Positions 16,699 to 25,814 of a DNA stretch of 64,000 bases are shown piece by piece. Source of the stretch: Gardnerella leopoldii (GTDB lineage Bacteria > Actinomycetota > Actinomycetes > Actinomycetales > Bifidobacteriaceae); the NCBI RefSeq assembly GCF_003293675.1, contig NZ_CP029984.1, forward strand, positions 1 to 64,000, given 5' to 3'. Each line of letters begins with the position of its first letter. Position 1 is the stretch's first letter. The translations under genes and the position numbers were made by a program. Below the pieces are notes generated by a model. The model ran no database searches and had not been told where the DNA came from. It was given only the letters and a program-made list of their open reading frames with translations.

Positions 16699-18330
16699 AT
16701 GCAAATATGGAGAAAGAAGTCTGTTGAACAGACTATCGCTGAGACTATGGATGGTGAACGCCATCTTAAACGTACATTAAATGCTTGGGATTTGGCAGTT
16801 ATGGGTGTTGCTGTCGCTGTTGGTGCCGGTATTTTCTCTGTCGGTGCTCAGGCTGCAGCATTCCATGCTGGTCCTGCTGTAATTATTAGCTTTATTATTG
16901 CAGGCATTGTATGCGGTTCTGCTGCAATGTGCTACGCAGAATTTGCTTCAATGATCCCAGTTGCTGGATCTGCTTATACGTTTACATATACTACAGTTGG
17001 TGAGCTTATTGCTTGGATTATTGGCTGGGATATGATCCTAGAAATGCTGATGGCTGGCTCAGTAATTGCAAAGTATTGGGGCGTTTATCTTAACGATTTA
17101 ATGAAGCTTTTCGGTTTGAATATGACCACCAGTTTTAACGTAGGTGGTTTCACTATTGATGTTGCTCCAATTATAATTGTTGCATTCTTTACAACTATGC
17201 TTGTCCTTGGAACTAAGCTTTCTGCACGCTTCGACGGCGCTTTAACAATCTTGAAGATTGGTATCGTTCTGTTCGTGGTTGTTGTGGGCTTCTTCTACAT
17301 TAAAGCTTCCAACTTTACGCCATTTGTGCCACCTGCAACCGACGCTGCAAGTGTAAAGGGAATAGAAGTTTCTGGCGTTATGAGCCAGCCTCTGTGGCAG
17401 TGGATAACAGGCATGCAGCCAGCTGTTTATGGCGTTCCAGGTATTCTTTCCGGCGCGGCCCTCGTGTTCTTCGCGTTTATTGGTTTTGACGTTGTGGCAA
17501 CCACAGCAGAAGAAACTAAGGATCCACACAAGAACATTCCACGAGGCATTGGTCTTGGATTGTTTATTGTTACTGTTCTTTACATCCTCGTCGCAGTCGT
17601 AACAACTGGTATGGTTTCCTATAAGGATTTGGCAAAGCAAGCCGCTCCTTCGCTTTCTACAAGCTTCGAACTTGTGGGTGCTACTTGGGCTGCAAAGATT
17701 ATTTCCCTCGGTATTGTTATTGGTTTGACAACCGTTGTGATGGTGCTTTTGCTCGGTCTTACGCGCATTATCTTCGCTGTGAGCCGCGATGGCTTGCTTC
17801 CACGTAGCTTCTCTAAGGTAAGCAAGCGTGGTATTCCTGCAAGACTTCAGATTGTTGCTGGTATTGTTGTGGCAGTCGTTGCTTCCACTCTCGATATTGG
17901 CATTCTTTCCGACATGGTGAACATTGGTACGCTTTCTGCATTCCTGCTTGTTTCTGCTGGCGTGCCGATTATGCGTATGCGCAGACCAGATTTGCACCGT
18001 TCATTTAGCGTTCCTGGTAATCCATGGCTTCCGCTGTTTGCAGCACTTTCTACATTCTGGCTCATGCTTAACTTGTCTGTGCTTACGTGGATTCGTTTTG
18101 CAGTGTGGCTAGCAATTGGTTTTGCGGTGTACTTCGGTTACTCTTACCGCAATTCTTTGCTTGGCAGGCAGTTGCGTAAAGCTAAGCAGCTCGGTGTTCC
18201 GGTTGAAACTTTGTTTGCTCAAGATGCCGCTGCTGCAGCGAAGGTAGCTGAAGGAGAAACAGAGGAGCAGGCTCGTGCAGAAGTTCAAGCTGAGGCGTCT
18301 GCTGCGGCCTCGCAAAATAATCAAAATTAA
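16699..18330 (+). CDS. APC-family amino-acid permease
   Basis: 543 residues with about 12-13 membrane helices. The signature of the amino acid-polyamine-organocation superfamily is near the N-terminus (VAVGAGIFSVGAQAA, with GAGIF in helix 1), followed by CYAEFASMIPVAGSAYTF, and FAFIGFDVVATTAEET in the middle, as in cationic amino acid transporters of the CAT/YfnA type. The substrate cannot be fixed from sequence. The C-terminal 60 residues are an Ala/Glu-rich cytoplasmic tail. It is monocistronic, bounded by a strong terminator. Confidence 0.9.
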   Translation: MQIWRKKSVEQTIAETMDGERHLKRTLNAWDLAVMGVAVAVGAGIFSVGAQAAAFHAGPAVIISFIIAGIVCGSAAMCYAEFASMIPVAGSAYTFTYTTVGELIAWIIGWDMILEMLMAGSVIAKYWGVYLNDLMKLFGLNMTTSFNVGGFTIDVAPIIIVAFFTTMLVLGTKLSARFDGALTILKIGIVLFVVVVGFFYIKASNFTPFVPPATDAASVKGIEVSGVMSQPLWQWITGMQPAVYGVPGILSGAALVFFAFIGFDVVATTAEETKDPHKNIPRGIGLGLFIVTVLYILVAVVTTGMVSYKDLAKQAAPSLSTSFELVGATWAAKIISLGIVIGLTTVVMVLLLGLTRIIFAVSRDGLLPRSFSKVSKRGIPARLQIVAGIVVAVVASTLDIGILSDMVNIGTLSAFLLVSAGVPIMRMRRPDLHRSFSVPGNPWLPLFAALSTFWLMLNLSVLTWIRFAVWLAIGFAVYFGYSYRNSLLGRQLRKAKQLGVPVETLFAQDAAAAAKVAEGETEEQARAEVQAEASAAASQNNQN

Positions 18331-18346
18331 TAAATTATTTATTTAG

Positions 18347-18390
18347 CAAGAAGTCGGCATACGATTATATTCGCATGCCGACTTCTTGTG
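18347..18390 (+). terminator. Permease terminator
   Basis: CAAGAAGTCGGCAT (18347-18360) pairs perfectly with ATGCCGACTTCTTG (18375-18388). The long GC stem has only a weak following U-tract (TGTGTTAT). Confidence 0.75.
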
Positions 18391-18413
18391 TTATAGACTT
18401 TTCAAAAATGTTC

Positions 18414-18419
18414 TATAAT
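18414..18419 (+). promoter_or_regulatory. -10 element of fdxA
   Basis: A perfect TATAAT 35 bases before the start codon. The region 17 bases upstream (TTATAG) is a poor -35. Confidence 0.5.
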
Positions 18420-18453
18420 AGAAAAGTTGCATAAAAGCAGAAAGGAGGGCGTT

Positions 18454-18786
18454 ATGCCATATGTAATCGCAGAGCCTTGCGTTGATGTAAAAGATAAAGC
18501 GTGTGTAGATGAATGCCCTGTAGACTGCATTTATGAAGGCGATCGAACGCTTTATATTAACCCGAACGAGTGTGTGGATTGTGGAGCTTGCGAACCGGCT
18601 TGCCCAGTAGAAGCTATTTTTTATGAAGATGATTTGCCAGAAGGCTGGGAGTGGTATCGCGATGCTGCGGTTGATTATTTCGACAAGCTCGGAGATTTGG
18701 GAGGAGCTACAGATGCTGGAGCTTCCGGATGGGATGAAGCTCGCGTTGCAGCCTTGCCTCCGCGTTCAGATAAAGCAAGTAATTAA
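18454..18786 (+). CDS. fdxA: Ferredoxin, 7Fe (3Fe-4S/4Fe-4S) type
   Basis: 110 residues. Begins MPYVIAEPCVDVKDKAC and contains CVDECPVDC and CVDCGACEPACP, the cluster ligands of actinobacterial FdxA. It is a soluble electron carrier. The ATG at 18454 has AAGGAGGG just upstream, so the ATG-less extension from 18427 is not used. It is bounded by a terminator on the left and convergent with dinB on the right. Confidence 0.93.
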   Translation: MPYVIAEPCVDVKDKACVDECPVDCIYEGDRTLYINPNECVDCGACEPACPVEAIFYEDDLPEGWEWYRDAAVDYFDKLGDLGGATDAGASGWDEARVAALPPRSDKASN

Positions 18787-18821
18787 TCATTTGAAAAAGT
18801 ATTGTTTAATGTGGCGCGAGT

Positions 18822-20132
18822 TCATAATCCAATATGAGCTGCGTTGTTGCCGTATTTTTTGCGAACGGCATCTAAAGCGTGTTCTGCGTGACGCAATCTA
18901 GTATTTTTATTCATTGCGGACATGCTGTTTTGTGTAGGATTTTTAGATTCGCGAGTATTTTCCTCCAGAATATCGTTTAGAGAAGGCTGAAGTGAAACCT
19001 TATTTGTTGGCACAAGATTATTCGCTGTAACACCAGCTAAACGAACTGGGCTTAAAAGCTTTGTATTATTGCCTCCAAGAATGTAATTATGCACAGTTGG
19101 ATTAGCTTTAGAAAGCAAAACAACGACATGCTCGTAAAACTCGTGTGTTGAATCAGTTGCGTTTTGCAAAGTAGAAGATCTAGTAACATAATGCAAGTCG
19201 CCAAAGCGTAGTTTTAACGTTATAGTGCGTGCCATAAGTTTTCTGTTTCGCAACTGTTGAGTTACTTCGCTGCAGCATTGCTGTAGTAATTGTTTAACAG
19301 CATTCTCGTCCGTGGTATCTGTATCAAGAGTTCGCTCACTTCCAATGGATTTTTCAGGGGTATGTGCAGTCACAGTGCGCTCGTCTATGCCCCTAACTGA
19401 TTGATATATCATTCTTGCTAAGATTTGCGAACCTGTTATGCGAGTAAGCGTTGCTTCGTCAACATTTTTAAGCGACGTAACAGTAGATAAGCCCCAATCC
19501 TCAAGCTTATGTATTAAAGATGAGCCAATTCCTGGTATTGCGCGCAATGGCATTATTGATACAAAATCTTCATTGCATTTTTGCGGAATAAGAAGCATTC
19601 CATTAGGTTTTGCATTAGTGGAAGCCATTTTTGCAATAAGTTTATTGTTAGCAATACCAACTGAACATGTGATATGATACTTTTCAAATACTTCTTTTCG
19701 TACCCAAGTTCCAATATTTACAGGCGATTTCCACTGTAATAAAGCCGATTTAACATTCATATAGCATTCGTCAACAGAAACTTTTTCAACTTGATTAGTA
19801 ATATGCAAAAAAATATTTTCAAAAATACTTTTGGAAACGCTTGAATAATAAGGAATGTCAACTGGCAAGAAAACTCCTTGTGGACAAAGATTTCTAGCTT
19901 TAACAACGGGCATGGCGGAATTAACGCCGTAAGCGCGCGCTTCGTAGCTTGCTGCAGAAACAACAGCACGATTGCCTGTGCCAATAATAAGCGGCTTTCC
20001 TTTAAGCTCCGGATGTCTTGCAACTTCTAAAGAAGCATAAAATGCATCCATGTCGACGTGAAGTATGTTACAACCTGAGGTGTCGTGCCCCCAATCACGT
20101 TTCGCTGCTTGTACTCTCGGTGCTGTACTCAT
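18822..20132 (-). CDS. dinB: DNA polymerase IV (Y-family)
   Basis: 436 residues from ATG 20132. Catalytic motifs are HVDMDAFYASLE and KVSVDECYMNV, the latter with C and M where most DinB proteins have A and L. The thumb HhH (PGIGSSLIHKLEDWG) and little finger follow. It performs error-prone translesion synthesis. A LexA-type box overlaps the promoter, and the -10 TATTAT ends only a few bases before the ATG, so the mRNA is probably leaderless or nearly so. A low-complexity linker of about 50 residues ends the protein. Confidence 0.93.
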   Translation of the reverse strand: MSTAPRVQAAKRDWGHDTSGCNILHVDMDAFYASLEVARHPELKGKPLIIGTGNRAVVSAASYEARAYGVNSAMPVVKARNLCPQGVFLPVDIPYYSSVSKSIFENIFLHITNQVEKVSVDECYMNVKSALLQWKSPVNIGTWVRKEVFEKYHITCSVGIANNKLIAKMASTNAKPNGMLLIPQKCNEDFVSIMPLRAIPGIGSSLIHKLEDWGLSTVTSLKNVDEATLTRITGSQILARMIYQSVRGIDERTVTAHTPEKSIGSERTLDTDTTDENAVKQLLQQCCSEVTQQLRNRKLMARTITLKLRFGDLHYVTRSSTLQNATDSTHEFYEHVVVLLSKANPTVHNYILGGNNTKLLSPVRLAGVTANNLVPTNKVSLQPSLNDILEENTRESKNPTQNSMSAMNKNTRLRHAEHALDAVRKKYGNNAAHIGL

Positions 20133-20143
20133 AAGTTTATAAT

Positions 20144-20158
20144 AGAACAAACGTTCGA
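20144..20158 (-). promoter_or_regulatory. LexA (SOS) box of dinB
   Basis: On the minus strand the sequence reads CGAAC-GTTT-GTTC-T, one base short of the actinobacterial CGAAC-N4-GTTCG consensus. It abuts the -10-like TATTAT (20139-20144), so LexA binding would block the promoter. Confidence 0.8.
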
Positions 20159-20241
20159 TTTTATGGAAAAAATTTGTGGATTAAACTAATGTTTTTGTAA
20201 AAAAGCGTATGTCGGATCAATATTCATGTAGGGTTGTTGCT

Positions 20242-21174
20242 ATGAAGCAATTTGTCGTCAATCTTTTACATCGCATGCCTGTGCTGCTTATTATCGTCAT
20301 TGAGGCTTCAATGGTGTATACAGCAACTTCTGTTGCAAAAGTAGCTTTTAGCCAATTGGATCCTCTGTATGCAGTGTGGTATCGAGTAGGATTTATGGCA
20401 TTGTTGCTTTTGGCTTGGAGAAGACCATTTTCTCGCAGCAAACGTAGTCTTTTACCAAAAACGCTACGAGAATGGGGGATTGTTGCAGCTGTTGGCGTGT
20501 CGTTAGTTGCTATGAACACTATGTTCTATGTTGCTATTAGTTGCATGGCTGTTGGCGTTGCGGTAACCATAGAATTCATAGGCCCCTTGCTTGTAGCTGT
20601 TATTACAGGTCATGAATGGCGAGAGCGTGTGGGAATTGTGATTGCTGTTTGTGGCATTATGCTGTTAGCTAGTGCTTCTATACATAGTTCAGTAAGCCCA
20701 CATTTTCTAATTGGGTTATTCGCCATTCTTGTTGGCGGTTCAATGTGGGGCCTATATATTGTTTCAGGTCGCATGTTGGCAAAAAGTTCACACGCTATTG
20801 ATCGTGTAAGTGTTGCAGCTCTTATTGGTTGGCTGCTGCAGTCTGTTGTTCTTGCTGTTCCTGCAGTGCAGCATGTTATTTCGCCTAAACCAGAAGCTAC
20901 TTGGGCTGCTCGCCCTGGTGGTTCTTTTGCTTTACTTGCGTTAATGTTGGTTATTGCAATATGCGCTTCTTTCTTCCCAACTTTGCTTGATCAGGTTTTA
21001 TTGAAACGTGTTACTTCTGCAAAATACTCTGTTATGCAAGCGTTGTATCCTGCGATCGCGGTTATTATTGGAATGGGATTTGGTGAAATTCCAACATTGA
21101 CTGATATTGCAGGAATAATTCTTGTTATGTTTGCTGTAGTCGTAACGTTTTCTGGAGATCATAATCCTGTGTAG
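20242..21174 (+). CDS. EamA/RhtA-type exporter (DMT superfamily)
   Basis: About 310 residues with ten membrane helices in two five-helix halves, a standard EamA layout. IEFIGPLLVAVI in the first half and ALYPAIAVIIGMGFGEIP in the second are typical of RhtA-like amino-acid exporters. The substrate is unknown. ATG 20242 (MKQFVVN) follows a weak TAGGG; ATG 20209 in the same frame is an alternative. A tRNA-Ser lies downstream on the same strand with its own promoter. Confidence 0.85.
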   Translation: MKQFVVNLLHRMPVLLIIVIEASMVYTATSVAKVAFSQLDPLYAVWYRVGFMALLLLAWRRPFSRSKRSLLPKTLREWGIVAAVGVSLVAMNTMFYVAISCMAVGVAVTIEFIGPLLVAVITGHEWRERVGIVIAVCGIMLLASASIHSSVSPHFLIGLFAILVGGSMWGLYIVSGRMLAKSSHAIDRVSVAALIGWLLQSVVLAVPAVQHVISPKPEATWAARPGGSFALLALMLVIAICASFFPTLLDQVLLKRVTSAKYSVMQALYPAIAVIIGMGFGEIPTLTDIAGIILVMFAVVVTFSGDHNPV

Positions 21175-21221
21175 CACTGGATATTGTTATATTAATGTTA
21201 TCTTAAAGTGTGTCGCCAAGC

Positions 21222-21251
21222 TTGTTTACAGTCCTTAAGAGGTGCTATAGT
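21222..21251 (+). promoter_or_regulatory. Promoter of tRNA-Ser
   Basis: TTGTTT (21222-21227), an 18-base spacer, TATAGT (21246-21251), 35 bases before the tRNA. Confidence 0.5.
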
Positions 21252-21285
21252 GTCAATCTGTTGCTGTTATGTACAGTAAACAAGT

Positions 21286-21372
21286 GGAGTCATGCCTGAG
21301 TGGCCGATAGGGGCACCCTGCTAAGGTGTTAGTCGTGTAAGCGGCTCGAGAGTTCGAATCTCTCTGACTCCG
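21286..21372 (+). tRNA. tRNA-Ser (GCT)
   Basis: 87 bases with a long variable arm. Acceptor GGAGTCA pairs with TGACTCC, anticodon GCT at 21320-21322, discriminator G as expected for serine. Confidence 0.95.
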
Positions 21373-21378
21373 CGGGTT

Positions 21379-21416
21379 ACTCCGGATTGCTTTTCGCGGT
21401 CCGGAGTTTTTGTTTT
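21379..21416 (+). terminator. tRNA-Ser terminator
   Basis: ACTCCGGA (21379-21386) pairs with TCCGGAGT (21400-21407), followed by TTTTGTTTTTG. Confidence 0.88.
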
Positions 21417-21671
21417 TGTTTTATCAATTACGTATAGAAAACGTGCAGTATGCAATTAAAATACGCTTATTTTACACTTTAGAAATAAAAAATAATATAT
21501 CAAAAGAAGAAATTGTGGATTTGTGAATAGCTCCGTAATTTTACTCAAGCTTTTAACCACAATAGTAAAAAAATATTTACTCATACTTTCTTTAAGCTCA
21601 TAGTTGACTCATGAATGCTTATTAAAAGTGTTCAAAATAATATTTAAAGGGTTGGGCTAAAGGAGATTTTT
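21417..21671 (+). other. AT-rich leader of the adhesin gene
   Basis: About 250 bases of very AT-rich sequence with no gene. TTGACT at 21604-21609 could be a -35 but lacks a good -10 at the right distance. The adhesin ribosome binding site AAAGGAG lies at its end. Confidence 0.4.
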
Positions 21672-24644
21672 ATGAAAAAGTATGGAGGGAAGCATAATAG
21701 TGCTCGTAGCGATAACAATATGCGCGCTAGTATGAAACGTAAAACTATTCGTAGTCTGTCAGCATTTTTTGCTTCTATTTTTGTAATTCCTGCTATATTC
21801 TGCACGCAGTCAGCTTTAGGTTATTATGATGAACCTGGTGTATTTTATAAGGTTTCAGACAAAATAGAATGGCTTAAAGATCATACTCTTCGCACAAAGC
21901 TTGGTCCTACACCAAGTTATTGGGGCAAGAAACATATATCTTATTGTATTGAATCAAGTGTAGATTTTGGTCGCTCATCAGGTGATTGGAAGCAAGAACT
22001 CGACAAAGATTATCGCATTGCTGCAGAAATGATAAAAACTTCTAGTAATAATGACGATTTGCTTACTCAAACATCTATAGCTTTCGCAATGCACGATCAT
22101 TTTGATCTTAAAAAAGATGAGTGGAAAAGAGCTGTAGATAATGGTTTTGAAAAAATCTCTACTGAGGATTTGAAAAAAACATCTAAGAAATTGTGGGAAG
22201 AAGCCGAAAATAATACTCCTATGAACTTAGAAGTTAATCAAGAGTATACTTCAGGAAAGCATGCTGGAGTTGTGCATGTAAGGGTGAAAAATATCAAGGG
22301 CTATGCTCTTAAAGATGTTCCTATTAGGCTTGAATCTGAAGATGCTTTAGTTGAGTTTAATGATGGTAAACAATCTGTTGAATTAAAGTCCAAAGATGAA
22401 GTAGTGAATATTCCTTGGAGTTCTAAGAGAAATGGTACTGCCATCGTTAAAATTGGATTTTTAGCTCCTAAAGCTGAAAGATATTATTCACCTGAATATC
22501 AAGACGAGATACGTTCCATAAACGATGCTGAATATAGTGAAAAACTTGCTTTCGGAGTAAAAGACAGTTTCCAGCCGACTCTTACTTCAAAAGTTGCAAA
22601 ACATGAGCTGCATGTGGGCGAGAAGGTTGATAGCACAGTAACCAGTGGAGTGTTGGCAAAAGATAGTTGGTTAAATGGAGTTACTTTGCGTGCCCAAGGA
22701 TATTATTTCGTTGGATCTGCTAAAGATATTTTGCAAATTAGGCAACGTAACAATGGCGAATCTGCAGTTCAATACCTGAAACGTATTAGAGCTTTGCCAG
22801 ATTTGCGACAGGTTGCTGCAGCAAAAGCTGACTTTTCTAAAGCTAACGAAAGTGTGAATGCTAAGGCTAAACGCGCAAATGGCGATATTAGTGCATCAGA
22901 TTTGAAGGAAGCTGAAGATTACAAAGTCGCTGATAATGAAGCTGGTCTTTTTGGCACATGGGTTTGGATTATTTCTCGTGATGCGCAGAAAAAAGAAGAT
23001 GCAGATAAATTAGATGATGAAGTTGTGAAAGTATTTGGTTCTGCAGATTCTACTTCTGTATACCAAGCAACTATAAGTTCTGATGTTGTTACAAAGCAGA
23101 AAATTGTTGGTATTGGCACAGAAATTGTTAGTGAAATCACTGTAAGAGGTCTTCCGGAAACATATGGATCGTTTAAAGGTAATGAAACATATGGTTTTAA
23201 TGCCGACAAGAAGGCACACATTCGCGTTTGGTGGGCTGGAGAAGGCAGTGAAAAAAGCACTAAAAAAGATAATGAAAAATATATGCCGGGATCTAAAGGT
23301 GAAGCAGCCGAGCAAGAGCCAAAAGAAGATGCGCATCATCATTTAATTGATAATTGGGAGGTTCCAGCAGTAAATGGAGTTTATAAGGTTGGTAATGGAA
23401 GCATTACAATGCGCCCTATTGCTGGAGTCAATAAATCTTCTTCGGATCCGAAAGTTTTGAAAGATAATGTGCATATTCGCGCTAACAAAAATAGTGAGTC
23501 AGGATGGTATGTGTTTGTTTATGATTTTCCTGGTTCTTCGCGCGCTTTAGCTCATAAATCTGCGTATAACGGATTGTGGAGTCGTGCCTTAGTTGAACCG
23601 AATGTTTTAACTACTCCTGTATCTGTTACAACTAGAGTAAGCGATGAAAAGGTTAAGGCTGGTGAAAAGTTCCACGATAATGCTCGTATTACTGGCACGT
23701 TGCCAAAAGGCAGTTACGTAGTGTTTAGTGCATACGAGTATGAAGATGGTAAGGAAAATAAGAGCGATTGTGACGGAGCTAAATGTAACGATGCTAAGAA
23801 TGGCGACGCTAAGAATAGTGAAACTAAAAATAGCGGTACAAAAAACAGTAATTCTGAAACTAAGGAAACTAAGGAAGCTAAGGAAACTAAGGAAGCTAAA
23901 GAAACTAAAGAAACTAAGGAAACTGCAATATCTGTTGAAATTGAGAAAAAAATGCCTCAATCTCGCGTAAATATTACAGATAAGCAGGCTGAAGAAAGTA
24001 AGAAGTCTTCTATTTCTGTAAGTTCTGCAGATATTACATTAGATCATGAAGGAACTATTTATTGGAAAGCTGAAGTTTACGATGCTCAGGGTAATCCTTT
24101 AGCAACTCATGTATTGGGTGTAGAAGGAGAGACTGTGCAAGTTTCCGGCGGCGAGGATCGTTCTAAGAATGATAAGAATGATGGAGATGATGAGCATGAT
24201 GCAAATGATGAGAAAAATGAAGAAACTTTGAGTAATGAAACTGATGAAAAAAATAGTAATGAAAATAAGGAGAATGGTAAAGAAAGCAAAGAAAAAGTAG
24301 AAGAAAATCATAGTAAAACTGGTAGTGATGAAACGGTTAACAGTGATGATTTAACTGATTCAAAAAATGATGGGAACGATCATACTTCCAATCAACATGT
24401 CGGTACGAATAGCAACGAAAATGCTAGTAAGAATTATGCTAATCAAAGTAATACAATTCCAACATCGCTTGCTGTTACTGGCGCTTCTTCGGTAACTGTG
24501 ATACTTCTTGCTGTTATTATGTTAACCTTTGCTTCAGGTTTATCGTTAGGTCGTTTTTCAGCTATAGTTCCTAAACATGGGAGAATGTCTACTGGGGCAC
24601 GGCATAGCGAAATTCCTCCAATGAGGCGTAGATTAGTGCAATAA
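21672..24644 (+). CDS. Thioester-domain, sortase-anchored adhesin
   Basis: A 990-residue surface protein. A long-type signal peptide ends near residue 50 (QSALG). An N-terminal thioester-type domain has YCIES (C92) and LTQTSIAFAM (Q133), the Cys/Gln pair that can form the internal bond used for covalent attachment to host surfaces. Large bifidobacterial-type surface modules follow (about 200-700, one beginning VTTRVSDEKVKAGEKF), then a repetitive ETK/EAK stretch (encoded at 23856-23924) and an acidic Asn/Glu/Asp-rich stalk. The C-terminus has LAVTG, a hydrophobic helix and a basic tail for sortase. AAAGGAG precedes the start. Covalent adhesion is inferred from the motif; the TQxA tryptophan is replaced. 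Confidence 0.82.
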   Translation: MKKYGGKHNSARSDNNMRASMKRKTIRSLSAFFASIFVIPAIFCTQSALGYYDEPGVFYKVSDKIEWLKDHTLRTKLGPTPSYWGKKHISYCIESSVDFGRSSGDWKQELDKDYRIAAEMIKTSSNNDDLLTQTSIAFAMHDHFDLKKDEWKRAVDNGFEKISTEDLKKTSKKLWEEAENNTPMNLEVNQEYTSGKHAGVVHVRVKNIKGYALKDVPIRLESEDALVEFNDGKQSVELKSKDEVVNIPWSSKRNGTAIVKIGFLAPKAERYYSPEYQDEIRSINDAEYSEKLAFGVKDSFQPTLTSKVAKHELHVGEKVDSTVTSGVLAKDSWLNGVTLRAQGYYFVGSAKDILQIRQRNNGESAVQYLKRIRALPDLRQVAAAKADFSKANESVNAKAKRANGDISASDLKEAEDYKVADNEAGLFGTWVWIISRDAQKKEDADKLDDEVVKVFGSADSTSVYQATISSDVVTKQKIVGIGTEIVSEITVRGLPETYGSFKGNETYGFNADKKAHIRVWWAGEGSEKSTKKDNEKYMPGSKGEAAEQEPKEDAHHHLIDNWEVPAVNGVYKVGNGSITMRPIAGVNKSSSDPKVLKDNVHIRANKNSESGWYVFVYDFPGSSRALAHKSAYNGLWSRALVEPNVLTTPVSVTTRVSDEKVKAGEKFHDNARITGTLPKGSYVVFSAYEYEDGKENKSDCDGAKCNDAKNGDAKNSETKNSGTKNSNSETKETKEAKETKEAKETKETKETAISVEIEKKMPQSRVNITDKQAEESKKSSISVSSADITLDHEGTIYWKAEVYDAQGNPLATHVLGVEGETVQVSGGEDRSKNDKNDGDDEHDANDEKNEETLSNETDEKNSNENKENGKESKEKVEENHSKTGSDETVNSDDLTDSKNDGNDHTSNQHVGTNSNENASKNYANQSNTIPTSLAVTGASSVTVILLAVIMLTFASGLSLGRFSAIVPKHGRMSTGARHSEIPPMRRRLVQ
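23856..23924 (+). repeat. 9-bp in-frame tandem repeat in the adhesin gene
   Basis: Seven to eight copies of GAA-RCT-AAR encode (E-T/A-K)n. Length changes here would add or remove three residues at a time and keep the frame, altering the stalk. Confidence 0.85.
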
Positions 24645-24665
24645 TATGTTTTGATATAGAATATT

Positions 24666-24717
24666 TGACGCGTTAGTCTATTGAGATCTTTTTGAAGTAG
24701 ATTAACGCGTCATTTTG
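24666..24717 (+). terminator. Adhesin terminator
   Basis: TGACGCGTTAGTCTA (24666-24680) pairs with TAGATTAACGCGTCA (24698-24712) with one mismatch, followed by TTTTGC. Confidence 0.8.
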
Positions 24718-24784
24718 CAATAAATAATACGATGATGCATAATATAGATACAACGATTTATTGTATTAATTTGTATATGATGTT

Positions 24785-24803
24785 ATAACCTTTGTGTGGT
24801 TAT
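24785..24803 (+). promoter_or_regulatory. Possible operator of the CsoR-like gene
   Basis: ATAACC (24785-24790), seven bases, GGTTAT (24798-24803). The dyad overlaps a -10-like TATAAC and lies 23 bases before the start, so autoregulation by the adjacent regulator is a fair guess. Confidence 0.4.
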
Positions 24804-24826
24804 GTAATTGATAAATCGGAGTAACG

Positions 24827-25120
24827 ATGAAAAGTTATGATATTGATAAAGAAAAACTGATAGTACGCATGCATCGAGTACAAGGTCAGCTTGCAGCAGT
24901 CAATACTATGATTGAAAACGATGCGAAGTGTCAAGATGTTCTTATGCAGCTTTCCGCTGCAACTGCTGCTTTACATTCTTTAGCAGTGATAGTGGCAAGG
25001 GAACATGTCAATAAAGAAATACATGAATCTGTAAAAATTGGTACCGAAGGAGGTGCCGATGCAGCAATGGAAGATATTTCTGGTATCATTGACAGGTTAT
25101 TGCGTTACGAAAAAGCGTAG
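24827..25120 (+). CDS. CsoR/FrmR-family transcriptional regulator
   Basis: 97 residues, all-helical DUF156 family. HRVQGQL and KCQDVLMQLSAA carry the first ligand Cys; the later HVNKEI keeps the His but has Asn where copper-type CsoR has the second Cys. That pattern is closer to FrmR/RcnR-type members, so the signal may be an aldehyde, peroxide or another metal rather than Cu(I). No transporter or dehydrogenase is adjacent to reveal the target. A CGGAG sequence precedes the ATG. A YigZ gene starts 15 bases downstream. Confidence 0.85.
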   Translation: MKSYDIDKEKLIVRMHRVQGQLAAVNTMIENDAKCQDVLMQLSAATAALHSLAVIVAREHVNKEIHESVKIGTEGGADAAMEDISGIIDRLLRYEKA

Positions 25121-25135
25121 TATTGGTAGTATCTA

Positions 25136-25804
25136 GTGATTAATTCGCATAATATTCTGCACACTGTTCGTCAATTGCAATCGCAGCCTTTCGAGGCTTC
25201 TTTCGTAGAGAAAAAATCAGAGTTTATTGGATGTATTTGTCATATTGACAATCTTGACGATGCTGTGGAATTTATGCAATCAGTGCGTTTTAAGAATCCT
25301 AAAGCTCGTCATGTTGCTTATGCTGCAATTTGTGGCTCATCGAAAGCTCAATTGCGTGAGCGCATGAGTGACGATGGTGAGCCAACTGGAACAGCAGGAA
25401 AACCAATATTAGATGTACTTAGATCGTCAAATTTAACAGATTGTGTAGTAACAGTAACGCGATATTTTGGCGGTATTTTGCTTGGAGCTGGTGGTCTAAC
25501 CAGAGCTTATGCGCGTGCGGCAAGTATGGCAGTAGAATCTGCGCAAATAGTTGATATTATTACGTGCACTCGTTTTACTTGCAAGTTGCAATATCAACAA
25601 TTGCGAATGTTGCAGCATATTGTAAGCCAAATGGAAGGCATAATTGACAACGAAATCTATGGTGCTGAAATTTCTCTTAATATTGCTATTCCAACTTTAA
25701 AATCACAAGAATTTCTTGATATGGTTCAGAATGCTTTTTCTGGAAGCGTTGTGCCGGAAGCAGATGGTACTCTAAGTAATAAGCTGATAGATACTAAGCG
25801 TTAA
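25136..25804 (+). CDS. YigZ/IMPACT-family protein
   Basis: 222 residues. The UPF0029 N-domain is clear: KKSEFIGCICHI, RHVAYAAICG, MSDDGEPTGTAGKPIL and TRYFGGILLGAGGLTRAY. The bacterial members are linked to ribosome-associated functions by homology to the eukaryotic translation regulator IMPACT; the exact role is unknown. The start is GTG 25136 with a weak ribosome binding site. It is followed ten bases later by the LRV-repeat protein, so it is probably an operon. Confidence 0.9.
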   Translation: MINSHNILHTVRQLQSQPFEASFVEKKSEFIGCICHIDNLDDAVEFMQSVRFKNPKARHVAYAAICGSSKAQLRERMSDDGEPTGTAGKPILDVLRSSNLTDCVVTVTRYFGGILLGAGGLTRAYARAASMAVESAQIVDIITCTRFTCKLQYQQLRMLQHIVSQMEGIIDNEIYGAEISLNIAIPTLKSQEFLDMVQNAFSGSVVPEADGTLSNKLIDTKR

Positions 25805-25814
25805 AGGTGATTTC

